A stretch of 64,000 nucleotides of DNA from Triglochin maritima (GCA_963682175.1 OY821779.1:3422501-3486500); one strand, 5' to 3'; counted from the stretch's first letter, positions 45,426 through 58,585 are shown. Numbers and translations: made by a program. The notes: generated by a model from the letters alone, not told the origin.

Positions 45426-46955
45426 TGGTTTATCACATTTCCAGTCGAATCATTGTACTTTCTGTACTTCCTCTATTTTCTACAAATATATAACCTGTAT
45501 ATACGTATAAGAAACATAGTGCTTTTAATATAACCAGCCAAAGCAATAGCTTAGAGACACATGTCCTAGCAAGCGGGCTACCCCAAGCAAGGATAAGATG
45601 AAATGGAGCAAACCCCAATGATTGATCACAGTTAAAGTACATAGAATCAATTACAACCTTTCTTTTTCTTGATGGCGTGGGGATCATAATCAGAGTGCAC
45701 TTTCGTTAATTTAAATAGTTCTTCACAGTTGTTTATGCCTTGCAATTCATCAAAACAAAGACGTTATTGTTTCTTACGAATGAAGAATAATAAACACAAT
45801 GAATACCAGTTCTTACTTCTTAGTTGCACCTAAAATGATAGGTAGAGGTGAACCACCATCTTTGTTTGTTAAAGCATCCACAGGGGGTGGGGGAAAAAAT
45901 CCTCACCCGTGGATTAAAAAATAAATAAATCTCCTGAAACAAACCTTGATCTGCGTGGTTGGATGCGCAGATCGTTTGGGTTTGTTTAATTTTTTGTTTT
46001 TTAATGTTAGCGGAACCTACTTCAATTTTGTATTAAAATAAATTAAGAAAGATAATTGTATTGTTTTTAAATTGAGATCTCCTAAAAATTAAAAATAATT
46101 AAATTTTAAAAAAACATCATAATTCTTATTTTCTCATGTTCTTCGGATACACACTCATATTGCTATATAAATATTTTATTTTTGAAATACTAGATTTTCG
46201 GTGATTAACTCAAACAAAACAATTACCAAAGTTGAAACAATTATATTCTTATATTACACCTTTCAAATAATTATTGTAATGTTTAGTTATATGTAATCGT
46301 TATTGTAATGTTTGTAAGAATCATATAACTGTTATATTTTTGTAGTTAATAAATTTATTATTTACCTTACATTTGTCCAATAATTATTTATGAAAAAATA
46401 AAATGAAAAAAATTATATCAAATTTTATTAACAATTCATACATAAAATACAAGAAATGAGTTGGATGAAAAAGAACAGTTGATTTGACGATGTGATTGAG
46501 AAGATGAAATAGAAAGATATTATGGATAAATGTTGTGAAGCGTAAAAACTGACATAAAAGATATAAAAAACCCGTGATGGATCGTGGTTGCGAATAAAAC
46601 TTTGGATTTTGTATGAAACACAAGTCAACTTCGTTGATAGCTGATATTTTTATACTCTTGTTGTTTTTTTAGCGTTCGTGTATGGTGTTCGGTTGAAATG
46701 ATATGTAACGGTATTAATTTCTATGGCCTGGCACAAGTTCATATTATCATATTTCCCATATTAACTTAATAATTCAGAGCTTGTCACTGAATGCACTTTC
46801 CAATGGGTTATTATTTTCAAAACATCCAAGTTGGAGTTGAAAACGGTTGTTGTGTTTTCCTTAGCATTTTACGAATTAAACACAACTCTTATTTCAATTT
46901 GGAGTTAGCTTAAATAATTCTGAATTTGAAAATGGATTCATTTTCTTGGGGTGTC
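45426..46955. other. Intergenic, repeat-like, no gene recognised
   Basis: AT-rich DNA. From about 45870 (GCATCCACAGGGGGTGGGGG, then CCTCACCCGTGGATT) the sequence resembles the ends of many plant Tourist-type MITEs, but I cannot find the matching end. No coding signal. Confidence 0.35.
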
Positions 46956-47446
46956 AAATTCGTATTTCGAGTCGTGTTCGACACGAACATTAATTAACAT
47001 GAATTTTTTTCTCAACTCGAACCTGAATATGAACATGATTTAAAATGAAAATGTCAACACGAACACAAATACCTAAACTTAAACTTGAACACAAATTATA
47101 TAATTCGAGCACAACCCACGTTGACATAATTTCATTTTTTATTTGTGTCAACACGAACACAAATTAACCCCGAAGAACTCAAACTAACATGATTAACAAG
47201 AATTAACCCAACGAACTCAAACACACTTGGTTAACACGAACTGATACTATATAAGTTTATTTCAATTGATTTTTATTTCGAACGATTTGTATCGATCCGA
47301 GTTACACGAAATATCTTAACCCGAATTCGACCTGAATTACAATTCGTGTCAACTTGAATTGTACACGAATCCGAAATAAGTCAATCCGAATACAAAAAAT
47401 TAATATCAAGTTCGAATTCCAATTTCGTGTCATATATGAACCGCCC
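46956..47446. mobile_element. Possible hAT-type MITE (CGAACACGAA-rich), eroded
   Basis: Starts near TTGGGGTGTCAAATTCG and ends near CGTGTCATATATGAACCGCCCTA. The interior is built of degenerate CGAACACGAA/TTCGTGTTCG units, the same style as the elements at 5140, 19847 and 26673. Terminal repeats are eroded and I see no 8-bp duplication. Confidence 0.4.
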
Positions 47447-49338
47447 TAATTTCCACAAGCAAGTTGACATAAAAAATGCGATTAAAGCTTAATTATATAT
47501 TAGATCGGTGGAACCAGCTGTTGATTTTCCTCTTTCTCTCTTAGGAAAGCTAGAGATCTCATCATCGAACATCACTTCCCACTGCAGAATCAAACAAACA
47601 TCTCTTGTGTTAAATAATTGCCCACCACCATCAAATTACTTCCTTAATGATGTTGTGGAGATGGAACCTTCCCCGGTGCATGCCTACACCTGATCTCATA
47701 AAAAATCAAATCAAATTTCTCTTTTAAAGTGTAGGGACATGTGAACTTATGAAGAGAAAGAGAGAAAATTATCTTTTTTCTATCTCGTGATTTCATCTAC
47801 AAATCACTCTGAAGTCTTAAACCTAAACATCTTTGTTATATTGTTAAAATGTAATAAGAATATTTTATTTTTTGCATGGAATATTTTGATAAATTTATAA
47901 AACTTGTAAACTCCTTAATTATTTAGGCGAATTTATTTTCTTTGTTGTAACATCACAGTCCAAAACAAAAGCTCTCATTTTTTCTCTCTTTTAATTAATC
48001 ATATATTTATATTCACTTATATTCTAAAGCCATTTGAATTCGTGCAAGTGTAAGTGTAATCGTGTCTGGGTTGTAAGTCCACTAGATCTCTGCCATGCTC
48101 AATAAGTTTCAATTGTCATGCCTCCCATAAATAGCAATAAATGGATAATACAGTTGGGAGCAGAGAAAACAAGGGTGTCTTTTGCCTTCCCAGGAAACAT
48201 GGGTTGAAGTCAAACGTGAAAACCGACACCACAAACCACAAACAGCTCCACAAAGAGAATAAAAGAAGGCACGTTGCTGACATTTTCTTACACAAATCAC
48301 ACAAAGTTGTGTTTTTGCCTTAAAAATACCATTCTCTTCTATTTCTTCACCTTTTCGTGATTGGTCACTTACTATTCTGGTCTACCACCAGTTCAACCAA
48401 TCCTCTATTTGCGGTTAAATGCTTACTTTTGGAGTGAAAATGACTAAAATTACGAAATAAGTAGTTGACCTTTTAAATTTACATAAATATGATGACCGAA
48501 CTTTTATTTACAGCCTAGAAAATGAGAACTTTATGTATTTAAGATTGTTAGGAAATAACGGTGGACCGAACGAGTAGAAATGATGAGAAATCCCGAATGG
48601 AAACTAGACTCGGCAATTTAGCAAACATCTGACATGCATCTAACTTCAAGCAAGTGATAAATGAGCAAACCACAAACAAACGACAATGTCAAGGTCAGAG
48701 TTTCACTATAAATGATTGTGGAGTTACAACAGTGGAGAAAGAGAGACCAAATAAGTAAATACTTGGAATGGATTTGGGGATTGAATGGAAGACTCATCTA
48801 ATAACAATTTCCCCCCAAAATCCATAAACCCAAATTTAAAGGTGGTTAAACCTACCACTTAATTTGGTAGCTTTTAACACTCCAAAAGGCTCATTTAACT
48901 CTGAACACAAGAATGGTATATATAAGGAAAGTTTAAGACACCAAAAAAGGTAAGAAAAGGCCTAAACTACCCTTAAGATAAAATTGCTTTCGATCTACAG
49001 ATCAGACAATCGAATAGCTTTCGATCGTCTAGGATTGGGATTTTGGTCAACCTAAAGGCAAATGGTCGTTCTAGATGGTGAGAACAGTAAAATCCAACTC
49101 GACTCTATTCAAAATAAACAAGTTGATTGAATTGGTTTAGGTCGACTATTTTTTAGCAGTCCAAAAAAACCCAACTTTTATTGTCGACCATTTGTCAATT
49201 GATCGCCCGTTGCACATGAGTTTTCAAGACACAAAACTAACAAGTTTCATGCTCATACTTTTTTGGTTGTTACTTAGTTTTTGGTCAAGATTTTTTAAAA
49301 CGTCCGCTCTAAATTGGATTTCAAACTGAACTTTTGAA
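47447..49338. other. Intergenic, nothing recognised
   Basis: AT-rich sequence between the eroded MITE and the copia element. Short frames at 47508-47693 and 48109-48323 show no recognisable family. No RNA gene was recognised. Confidence 0.4.
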
Positions 49339-49384
49339 TTTTAAAACGTCACAATCACACTCAAAAATTTAAATATGCAACACT
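49339..49384. repeat. 46-bp direct repeat flanking the copia element, left copy
   Basis: The 46 bp directly before the left LTR, from TTTTAAAACGTCACAATC to ATATGCAACACT, recur without change at 55770-55815 directly after the right LTR. Confidence 0.95.
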
Positions 49385-49806
49385 TGTTAGATATTTCTTG
49401 TAACCCATGTATTAAGTGTCAACTTTATTAAATTAATAATATTACGAAATTAATAATCAATTAATTAATTAAGAGATATTTAAGGAAAGTGGGTAGTTAC
49501 ACCATGATGGGTGGTTACTCCCTATACTTCTATAAAAGGATTGGTCCTCCCTCTTCCAAAGACACAAGTTAGTTTTCCCTATCAAAAACTTCTATCAAGA
49601 AAGGTGTGTGAGGTTGAGAGGGAGAAATCAATTCATAGCAATTCATAGCAATTGGAGATTTCTCTTCGTTGAATATAATCATGGAGCAAGGTATGTGTTC
49701 TTGTCTTCTCTTTAATATCGTTGTGGAAATCATTTGTTCAAGATCCTATAATGTGCTATTAGGGTTTTGTTGTGCATTAATCATGAAGCAAATTAAAAGA
49801 CTAACA
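49385..49806 (+). repeat. Left LTR
   Basis: 422 bp, TG..CA ends. A TATA box TATAAAAG lies at 49531-49538. About 150 bp further on, ATGGAGCAAG at 49681-49690 is followed by GTATGT, forming a start codon and splice donor inside the LTR. A small internal duplication CAATTCATAG is present. Confidence 0.96.
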
Positions 49807-52800
49807 TTTGGTATCAGAACATGGTTTAAGAACTTATGATTTCCCGAAAAAGAATAATCAACGAAGGATAATGAAATCGCGACTGTTTATTTTCCGCTGT
49901 TATTAATCGTGATTTCATATTGTCACGCACTGTTCACGTTTGAAACAAGATGATGGTCGTATGTGACAGGGCTTCTATTTTATTTATTTATTCCTTAATC
50001 GTGATTTCATATTATGATTCCCAAATATAATCGTGATTTTTGTGCTTCACGCACTGTTCATATTGTGTTCCACGCACTGTTCACGGTTGAAACAAGTGCG
50101 TATATTGGATAATGATGATTTAATCATGACAAGTGTGTATATTATGTTCACGGTTTAATCATGATTTCATATTGGATAATGATTTGATCCCATATATATT
50201 TATATATATAACGATTTGATTATTTAATTCATACATTATTTTATCTTGGTTTTCACGGTGAAGTCTGATTAAGATAGTCTGCCAATTTAAGAGAATCAAA
50301 ATGTATGCATTTGATTTTATGATTCATGATCGGTGTTATTAAGTATAAATTATGCATAAAGTTACGACTCTTTGTTATCTTGTTTATTTAAGTCTCAACA
50401 TCTATATTACGTATAAATCGGAGTCGCCAAAGTGACCGATTTAGAATGTTTTTCGTAGATGTTAAATTACGCAAAAATCATTTATTCATGATTATGTGAT
50501 GCTATTATTGAGATGACCTTATGATTTATCATGAATAATTGAAGTTCATAGATTACAAAATATTTAAGATCACCCAAAGGTGGATCAACCTATTTGTGAT
50601 CATGAACATTATTGTGGATAATTGATATGTCGATTTAGATGTGTTTAGTATATCCAAAGATAACAAACATGTCTTATTGAAGCATATTTAATTTCCAATT
50701 ATGTAAAAATTTAATTAAGCATCAATTATGGTTCATTGTTATATATTGTTATATCACCCAAAGGAGATGTTCAATATATATTTAATTTGATATTTTTATA
50801 GCTATATAAGTCTGAATTACGTGATTAAGTTATGTCTCAAAGCATTAATGTAGGAGCATTTATTTATTTTTGCAGCATCTGTTAATGTTTCACTTCATTC
50901 GCAAGCTTCGTCTATTACAAAGTTTAATGGGCTTAATTATAATGAATGGAGTGAAGAAGTCAAGTTTCATTTAGGTGTTCTTGATCTTGACTTAGCACTC
51001 ATGACTGACAAGCCCGTTGCTCTTACCGAGACAAGAAATAATGAAGAAAAATCTTTTCATAAGAGTTGGGAAAGATCAAATAGACTGAGTTTAATGCTTA
51101 TGCGAATGACAGTGGCAAATAACATTAAGACTACTATTCCTGAAACTAGTGATGCTAAGGAATTTATGAAGTATGTGAAAGATACTGCTCAATCTGAATC
51201 TGCTGATAAGTCGCGTGCTGGTACATTAATGAGTATGTTAACCACCATGAAGTTCGATGGTTCGCGTACTATGCATCAACATGTGACAGAAATGTCAAAC
51301 ATAGCAGCAAGATTAAGAACCATGGGAATGAAAGTGGATGATAGTTTCCTTGTACAGTTTATCATAAATTCTTTGCCTCAGGAGTACGGTCCATTCCAAA
51401 TAAATTATAACACAATGAAGGATAAATGGAATGTGACTGAACTTCAAAGTATGCTTATTCAAGAAGAGGCAAGACTTAAGAAACAAGGAATCCACTCTAT
51501 CAATCTCGTAGGTCATTCAGGAGTTAAAAGGAAACCAGGAAAGAAGTATGGAAATGGCAATAAAGGACCGTTAAAGATCCACGAGTCATCTGCTCAAATC
51601 CACAAGAAGGAACAAAAGGGTGATAAGTGTCATTTCTGCCACAAACCAGGACACTATCAGAAAGACTGCCATAAACGTAAGGCATGGTTCGAAATTAAAG
51701 ATAAACATAATGTTTTTGTATGTTTCGAATCATATTTGGCAGAAGTTCCTTATAATACTTGGTGGATTGATTCTGGTTGTACCACTCATGTTTCTAATAC
51801 GATGCAGGGATTCATTACGATCCAAACCACAAACCCAAATGAGAACTTTGTCTTTATGGGGAACCGTGTCAAAGCACCAGTTGAAGGGATTGAGACTTAT
51901 CGTTTACTTTTAGATACAGGACACCATTTAGATCTTTATCAAACTCTTTACGTTCCATCTCTTTCTCGTAATTTAGTTTCTTTGTCTAAACTTGATATAG
52001 CTGGTTATTGTTCTAAATTTGGGAATGAAAGTTTCAGTTTGTTTAAGCAAAATCTTCTTGTTGGTTCTGGTGTCCGTTGTGATGGTTTATACAAGTTAAA
52101 TCTTGATAATTTGTTTGCTGAACACCTTATTGACCGTGCATCATAATATTGGTATGAAACGTGGTTTAGTGGATGAAAGTTCAGCTTACTTGTGGCATAA
52201 ACGATTGGGTCATGTATCCAAGGAAAGAATGCAAAGATTAGTAAAGAATGAAATCCTTCCTAATTTGGATTTTACTGATCTTAATGTATGTGTGGATTGT
52301 ATTAAAGGAAAATTCACAAAACACACAATTAAGAAATCAGCCACAAGAAGCACACAACTCCTTGAAATTGTACACACCGATATATGTGGACATTTTGATG
52401 TTCCATCCTTTAGTGGGGAAAAATATTTTATCACCTTTATTGATGATTTTTCACGTTATGGTTATGTCTACTTGTTGCATGAAAAATCTCAAGCAGCAAA
52501 TACTTTAGAGGTGTTTGTTAATGAGGTTGAAAGACAACTGGACAAAAAGGTGAAAATAATTAGATCTGATAGAGGTGGTGAATATTATGGAAAGTATGAT
52601 GAAAGTGGACAATGTCCTGGTCCATTTGCTAAATTTCTCGAATGACGTGGTATTTGTGCTCAATACACAATGCCAGACACACCGCAACAAAATGGTGTTG
52701 CAGAAAGGCGCAATCGTACTTTAATGGATATGGTTAGAAGTATGTTAAATAATTGCTCATTGCCTTTATCATTGTGGATGCATGCCTTAAAAACCGCTAT

Positions 52801-54946
52801 GTATTTGTTAAACAGGATTCCTAGTAAGGCAGTTCCAAAGACTCCTTTTGAACTGTGGACGAGAAGGAAACCTAGTTTAAGGCACCTGCATGTTTGGGGT
52901 TGCCCGGCGGAAGTAAGAATTTATAATCCACATGAAAAGAAACTGGATTCAAGAACGACCAGTGGTTTCTTCATTGGTTATCCAGAAAAATCTAAAGGCT
53001 TTAGATTTTATTGTCCTAACCATAGTACGAGAATTGTTGAAACTGGAAATGTTAAATTCATTGAAAATGGCGAGATTAGTGGGAGTAAAGAACCACGTAA
53101 AGTGGAAATTCAAGAAGTAAGGGTGCAAGTTTCTTTACCCATTACTTCTTCTAATGTTGTTGTTCCTACAATTGTAGAGCAATTCGACAATGTACAAGAA
53201 CAACAAATGAATGACCAAACACCCCATAATGAAATCGTCAACAATGAAACTTTAGTAAATGAACCACATGAAGTGGCATTAAGAAGGTCTGAAAGACCAA
53301 GGAAACCTGCTATTTCTGATGATTATGTGGTTTATTTTCAAGAGTCAGAACTTGACATTGGAATTAATGAAGATCCAGTTTCATTTTCACAAGCCATGGA
53401 AAGTATTAATTCTATTAAGTGGTTGGATGCCATGAAAAAAGAATTGAAATCAATGGATCACAATAAAGTCTGGGATCTTGTAGAATTGCCTGAAGGTTCT
53501 AAAAGAGTTGGGTGTAAGTGGGTCTTTAAGACTAAACTCGATTCTAATGGCAATATCGAAAGACACAAGGCTAGACTTGTTGCCAAAGGTTTCACTCAGA
53601 AAAGTGGTATTGACTACAAAGAGACGTTTTCTCCTGTATCTAAAAAGGACTCTCTTAGAATTATTATGGCATTAGTAGCTCATTATGATTTATAGTTACA
53701 TCAAATGGATGTGAAAACTGCCTTTCTCAATGGAAATTTAGATGAAGAAGTATACATGGAACAACCTGAAGGTTTTGTAATTGAAGGAAAGGAACACATG
53801 GTGTGTAAACTTAAGAAATCAATATATGGACTTAAGCAAGCTTCCCGTCAATGGTATCTCAAGTTTAATGATACAATTACTTCCTTTGGATTTAATGAAA
53901 ACGTCGTTGATCGATGTATATATCTGAAGGTCAGTGGGAGTAAATTTATATTTCTGATTTTGTATGTTGATGATCTCTTGCTAGCTACTAATGATCTTGG
54001 TTTATTACATGAAACCAAGAAATTTCTCTCTAACAACTTTGAAATGAAAGATATGGGTGAGGCATCCTATGTGATAGAAATAGAAATATTCCGTGATAGA
54101 TCACAAGGATTGTTAGGGTTGTCTCAGAAAGCATATATTAACAAAGTTTTAGAGAGATTTAAGATGGAAAGTTGTTCAGCAAGTGTTGTTCCAATTCAGA
54201 AAGGGGATAAATTTAATCTCAAGCAATGTCCAAAGAATGAATTGGAACATAAACAAATGGAGAATATTCCTTATGCATCCATTATTGGAAGTTTGATGTA
54301 TGCTCAGACTTGTACTCGACCAGACATCAGTTTTGTTGTCGGTATGCTGGGTAGATATCAAAGTAATCCTGGAATAGATCATTGGAGAGCTGCAAAGAAA
54401 GTATTAAGATACTTGCAAGGAACTAAGGATCATATGCTCACTTATAGGCGGTCTGATCACCTCGAGGTGATTGGGTATTCAGATTCAGACTTTGCAGGAT
54501 GTGTAGATACTAGAAAATCTACATTTGGATATTTGTTTCTTTTAGCTGAAGGGGCAATATCTTGGAAGAGTGCGAAGCAGTCTGTCATTGCTGCGTCCAC
54601 TATAGAGGCTGAGTTTGTAGCATGCTTTGAGGCTACAGTTCATGGTTTATGGTTGTGGAATTATATTTCAGGACTTGGAATTGTCGACTCTATTGCCAAG
54701 CCGCTGAAAATTTATTGTGATAATGCCGCAGCAGTCTTCTTTTCTAAGAACGACAAGTATTCAAAAGGTGCTAAACACATGGAATTGAAATACTATGCCG
54801 TTAAAGAAGAAGTTCAGAAACAAAGGGTGTCAATTGAACATATAAGCACCAATTTAATGGTTGCGGATCCGTTAACTAAAGGTTTGCCACCAAAGACATT
54901 TAGGGAACATGTCGAACGGATGGGCATTATTGAAAACAATTATTGA
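49681..54946 (+). pseudogene. Copia gag-pol polyprotein with LTR-encoded start; broken by one frameshift and two stops
   Basis: Predicted exon 1 is 49681-49690 and exon 2 starts at 50876. The joined frame reads Met-Glu-Gln-Ala-Ser-Val and runs into the gag domain (SSITKFNGLNYNEW). Gag ends with a CCHC knuckle (51628-51669). Protease has WWIDSGCTTH at about 51760. Integrase has the HHCC zinc part (WHKRLGH to CVDC, about 52190-52310) and the catalytic core after it. Reverse transcriptase has YVDDLLL near 53964, and RNase H has SDSDFAG near 54480 and ends at 54946. Breaks: the gag-protease frame stops at 52144-52146 and the rest continues in another frame; in-frame stops occur at 52643-52645 (in integrase) and 53693-53695 (in reverse transcriptase). 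This copy cannot make a full polyprotein. Confidence 0.9.
49691..50875 (+). other. Predicted leader intron spanning the primer-binding site
   Basis: Donor AAG|GTATGT at 49691 in the LTR and acceptor TTTTTGCAG|CA ending at 50875. The interval removes the end of the LTR, the primer-binding site and about 1 kb of AT-rich leader. Unspliced RNA would reach a stop after about 55 codons from the same ATG. Prediction only; no RNA evidence. Confidence 0.65.
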
Positions 54947-55347
54947 TGATGCATATTAATGTAGTATGTATGTTATGTTGTTGACCTCTTGAATTCGCTT
55001 ATGAATTGTTTCTGAAATTATATTTTCCTGTTTCATTATTATAGTACATGTACATCAATGATTTATGTGATTAAACAGGAAATGTCTTTTATAAAGACAT
55101 TATCGTTAGACCATTATGATATCTCTCATTAATGATCATACTAAATATGAAATCTATATTGTGATACATGGAAGGGAATGTGTCAGAATCTATGACGTAC
55201 AACCGCCATGATCCTTATAGGCTTTCATACTTAGTAGTGACTAATGTTTTAATTGATATAAGGAAGATTTTAGCTTAAATTTTGCGCATTATGTTTTGTT
55301 ATTAAATACTTGGAGTTGAATTATGTTACATGGGCTAAGTGGGAGAA

Positions 55348-55769
55348 TGTTAGATATTTCTTGTAACCCATGTATTAAGTGTCAACTTTATTAAATTAAT
55401 AATATTACGAAATTAATAATTAATTAATTAATTAAGAGAGATTTAAGGAAAGTGGGTAGTTACACCATGATGGGTGGTTACTCCCTATACTTCTATAAAA
55501 GGATTGGTCCTCCCTCTTCCAAAGACACAAGTTAGTTTTCCCCATCAAAAACTTCTATCAAGAAAGGTGTGTGAGGTTGAGAGGGAGAAATCAATTCATA
55601 GCAATTCATAGCAATTGGAGATTTCTCTTCGTTGAATAGAATCATGGAGCAAGGTATGTGTTCTTGTCTTCTCTTTAATATCGTTGTGGAAATCATTTGT
55701 TCAAGATCCTATAATGTGCTATTAGGGTTTTGTTGTGCATTAATCATGAAGCAAATTAAAAGACTAACA
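55348..55769 (+). repeat. Right LTR
   Basis: Same length and ends as the left LTR. It keeps the TATA box, the ATGGAGCAAG and the GTATGT donor, so it could start transcripts reading outwards into 3' flanking DNA. It is followed by the second copy of the 46-bp direct repeat (55770-55815). Confidence 0.96.
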
Positions 55770-55815
55770 TTTTAAAACGTCACAATCACACTCAAAAATT
55801 TAAATATGCAACACT
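55770..55815. repeat. 46-bp direct repeat flanking the copia element, right copy
   Basis: Identical by eye over 46 bp to 49339-49384. The sequence beyond (TTGTCATTCTC) differs from the LTR start, which places the end of the duplication. Confidence 0.95.
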
Positions 55816-57054
55816 TTGTCATTCTCAAACAATAATTTGTTAGTTTTCAACATATTCACTGTTACTGTGGGGTTTTTTTATTTTGAGTTAATACCGCTAA
55901 TCCTAACTTAATTAGATTCAAATTTGCTTTCGATTTGGTTTAGATTTATATTATATTCACATCAATATTATATATGATTTGAAAGCAAAACGAAACCAAA
56001 TCCATTGTAAATTTGATTATAACTTAATTACAAAAATAGGGTTAGGCCAATTTTCAAAAACAACACAAAAAACTAATGACAAATGTGTTGAAAACCAATA
56101 ATATATCAATAGGGGCAATGTCTTATAGATCTAAAGTTGAGTGCGGTTGTGATATTTTAAAGTTGAGGATGTGAGATTCAAAAAAGAAAAAAACTGTAAT
56201 GTACGGTATGTCCCCTTTTTATATGAGTCTTGTCGGACAGACGGACACTGCCGGGATTGGTCATTCACGAAAGCTATTGGAAAAATTGCAAGCATATCCT
56301 AAAAATTAAATAAATTGCATACTCATCCAAACGCCAAACAAAGTCTACAACATTAAGCAATGCGAGATTCCCAACTTGAAATTTGAAAACGCAAACTTTG
56401 AGTAAAAATTGTCATCTTTATAGAAAGCATGCTCTGCTTTCATTTGACCACTTGATTTAATATTTTGAATTGTAATCTATGAAACTATTTCCCACAAGGT
56501 TATTTGGAGCATACTTAGGCTTGTAAGGTTTTTTTGTAAATTTTTAGCAAAACGCCAAAACCCCAGATGATGTCACTGGAGAGGGACGCCAAAAAGAACC
56601 AATGACGTGAAAAGAAAATACAAAAAAAGCAAGCGGGTGTTTGTGCCAAAAAGTGGTGGAATAATAAGAAGGGAAGAGGTGGATGGATCCAAATAGATTA
56701 ACAATAAAAAGCGTTTTTTTATTTTATAGTTTAAGTAAATTCGCAGAGCTCTAATAGTTTCGGACTATTACGAGCAGCAGACGAGGAGAAGAGTTGGTAA
56801 AGGTACCTCTTTTGGCCCACAACAAGCCATGCCGTTAGTCCTCGAAATCGTGTCGGTTTCTGGTCGGAAACGGTTCCATTCGTTGCAATTTCGCAACTTT
56901 TTTTGATTTTGACACTTGGGTTGGTGTTGGTTTGGTCCCTGTGGTGATGGGTCTTCTCCGGTTTCCATTCTCTGTTCTTTTTTGATGTATTATTTATGCT
57001 TGTGTTCTGTTTTCAGTATTCTGTGATACGTTTAAGGCTTGTAGATTGCTTTCT
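55816..57054. other. Intergenic and probable upstream region of the NF-YA gene
   Basis: AT-rich to about 56750, then more balanced sequence (56760-57050) that may hold the noncoding first exon of the NF-YA gene. The exon border cannot be fixed from sequence. Confidence 0.35.
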
Positions 57055-57265
57055 GTTTTCTTTTTTCTTTTTTTTTCTTTTTTCTTTTTTTGTTTTACCG
57101 ATGAGGAACTCACCGGACCACCGCCCTTTGGACGTCGGCCAGGCTGAAAACCCCGGGTAGAGCAGGATCACCTCCTTTATTACCCTCCACCCGTTTTGAT
57201 CCATTCTACCATTTTAGGTGTTTTGGCACCTGAAGAGACTCGAACCTCCGACCTCACGTTCCATG
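57055..57265 (-). mobile_element. tRNA-derived SINE, minus strand
   Basis: On the minus strand GGAACGTGAGGTCGGAGG, with an overlapping GGTTCGAGTCT, matches the B-box part of plant tRNA-derived SINEs. A unique body follows, ending in GGTGAGTTCCTCATCGG and an A-rich tail (the T-rich run at 57058-57095 on the plus strand). The A-box side is degenerate or truncated. No target duplication was identified. It lies upstream of, or in a leader intron of, the NF-YA gene. Confidence 0.6.
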
Positions 57266-58585
57266 GTTCTACTTCTTGTTTTCTTGTCTTGTGGTTTTAT
57301 GTTTAGTGTTTGTTATTTGGAGTTGTTTTTATCAAAGTTGGAATTTTTATTGCATTTTAAATGCATAGGGAGCTGTGATTTGGACTTTGGAGTTATTTCA
57401 GTAGTTGTTTGCATCCGTAATTACTTCTCTAAGATGAACCAATATCGGGTAAGCTTCATGACAAGAAATGTGAAATAATAACTTAGTAAAGCCGGAAATA
57501 TGTCTCACTGTATTTGCACAAAATTTAGGGGTGAAACGCTCAAATTATACTTGAATTTGTATGAACAAGGTTCTTCTTTGCCGATGAATTGCTAGACCTT
57601 CTGGTTTCTGGTCGGACAGAAAGGAGAAATAACCAAAGGAGTCGGTTGGTTATTACCTCTGAAAGTCTTCGTCACAATAGGGCCACAAAAGGAATCTAGC
57701 TATTACTTTATTTTGTATAAAATCACACACTTGATGCTGATTATTATTAATCAAAAGTGTGATTCACTTCCGAAGAAATTACAGCACTTGTGAATTTAAT
57801 GTCATTAGATTTTTACCTTTTGAAATTTTCTGGAATCATGTATTTATTTCCAAGTTGTCTCATTTTTAATTGTGTGTCTTTATTTAGTAAATCATAGACT
57901 TTTGGTGGCTTCTTATAGAAGGTTCTTGCTTTCTAAGTCACACACTTTCTTCAAAATACCTGTCTGTTCTTCTCAAGAACATATACTTATACTCCATTGG
58001 GGAAATGCATAACAACAAGCTTTTCTGAGTTTATCCAATCCCTGTCTTCTCAGTTGATTTTTTGATTGGTGTTTAATTCCAAAATATGGTATTTGACCGA
58101 TTGCCTTCTCTCTACTATAGCTCCTAATATTCTTAAGAAAACAAAATCTTTTGGGTTGTTAATTCCTTTTTACCTTGAAAGTTCTAATAGTATAATCAAG
58201 ATAATTCTGTTTTGCATTTTATGATCTAGCTATCTTTAGTTGCGACCTGTTTTCTATGAAACTTCAGTCTGTTTGCTCAATATTTTCTTAGATTTGTGGT
58301 CTTTAACACCATATCCATGTTTAGAAACCGATCTATAAATAGCATATGCTCATCTAAATATCTATCTATATGCAAATTACTGCCTCATAATCTATTTTGT
58401 TTATTAGTTTACTGGTGATGAACTGTTAAAATCCTATGTTCATTCTAGTTGTTTTCCTGTTATTTAGTTGGCTTCTTCCAATCACCAAGCAGCACAGTAG
58501 CTTGGAAGAATAACTGGTGCTCAAGCAGTAGAAGAATTTTGGTTGTTTCAGTCCTGGGATTTCAGCTTCAAAGATAGCCTCAATA

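Larger units (their letters stand above)
49385..55769 (+). mobile_element. Ty1/copia LTR retrotransposon, 6.4 kb, 422-bp LTRs
   Basis: LTRs at 49385-49806 and 55348-55769 are both 422 bp, start TGTTAGA and end CTAACA, and differ at four positions by eye (about 1%), so insertion is recent. A primer-binding site TGGTATCAGAAC (initiator tRNA-Met type) lies at 49809. A purine-rich AAGTGGGAGAA tract precedes the right LTR. Gene order is gag, protease, integrase, reverse transcriptase, RNase H, as in copia. The flanks carry a 46-bp direct repeat instead of the usual 5 bp. The polyprotein frame is broken in three places, so this copy is not autonomous. Confidence 0.96.

Noticed and set aside
47508..47693. 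Possible small gene or miRNA precursor
   Set aside because: No recognisable peptide, and I could not find a convincing hairpin or known miRNA sequence.
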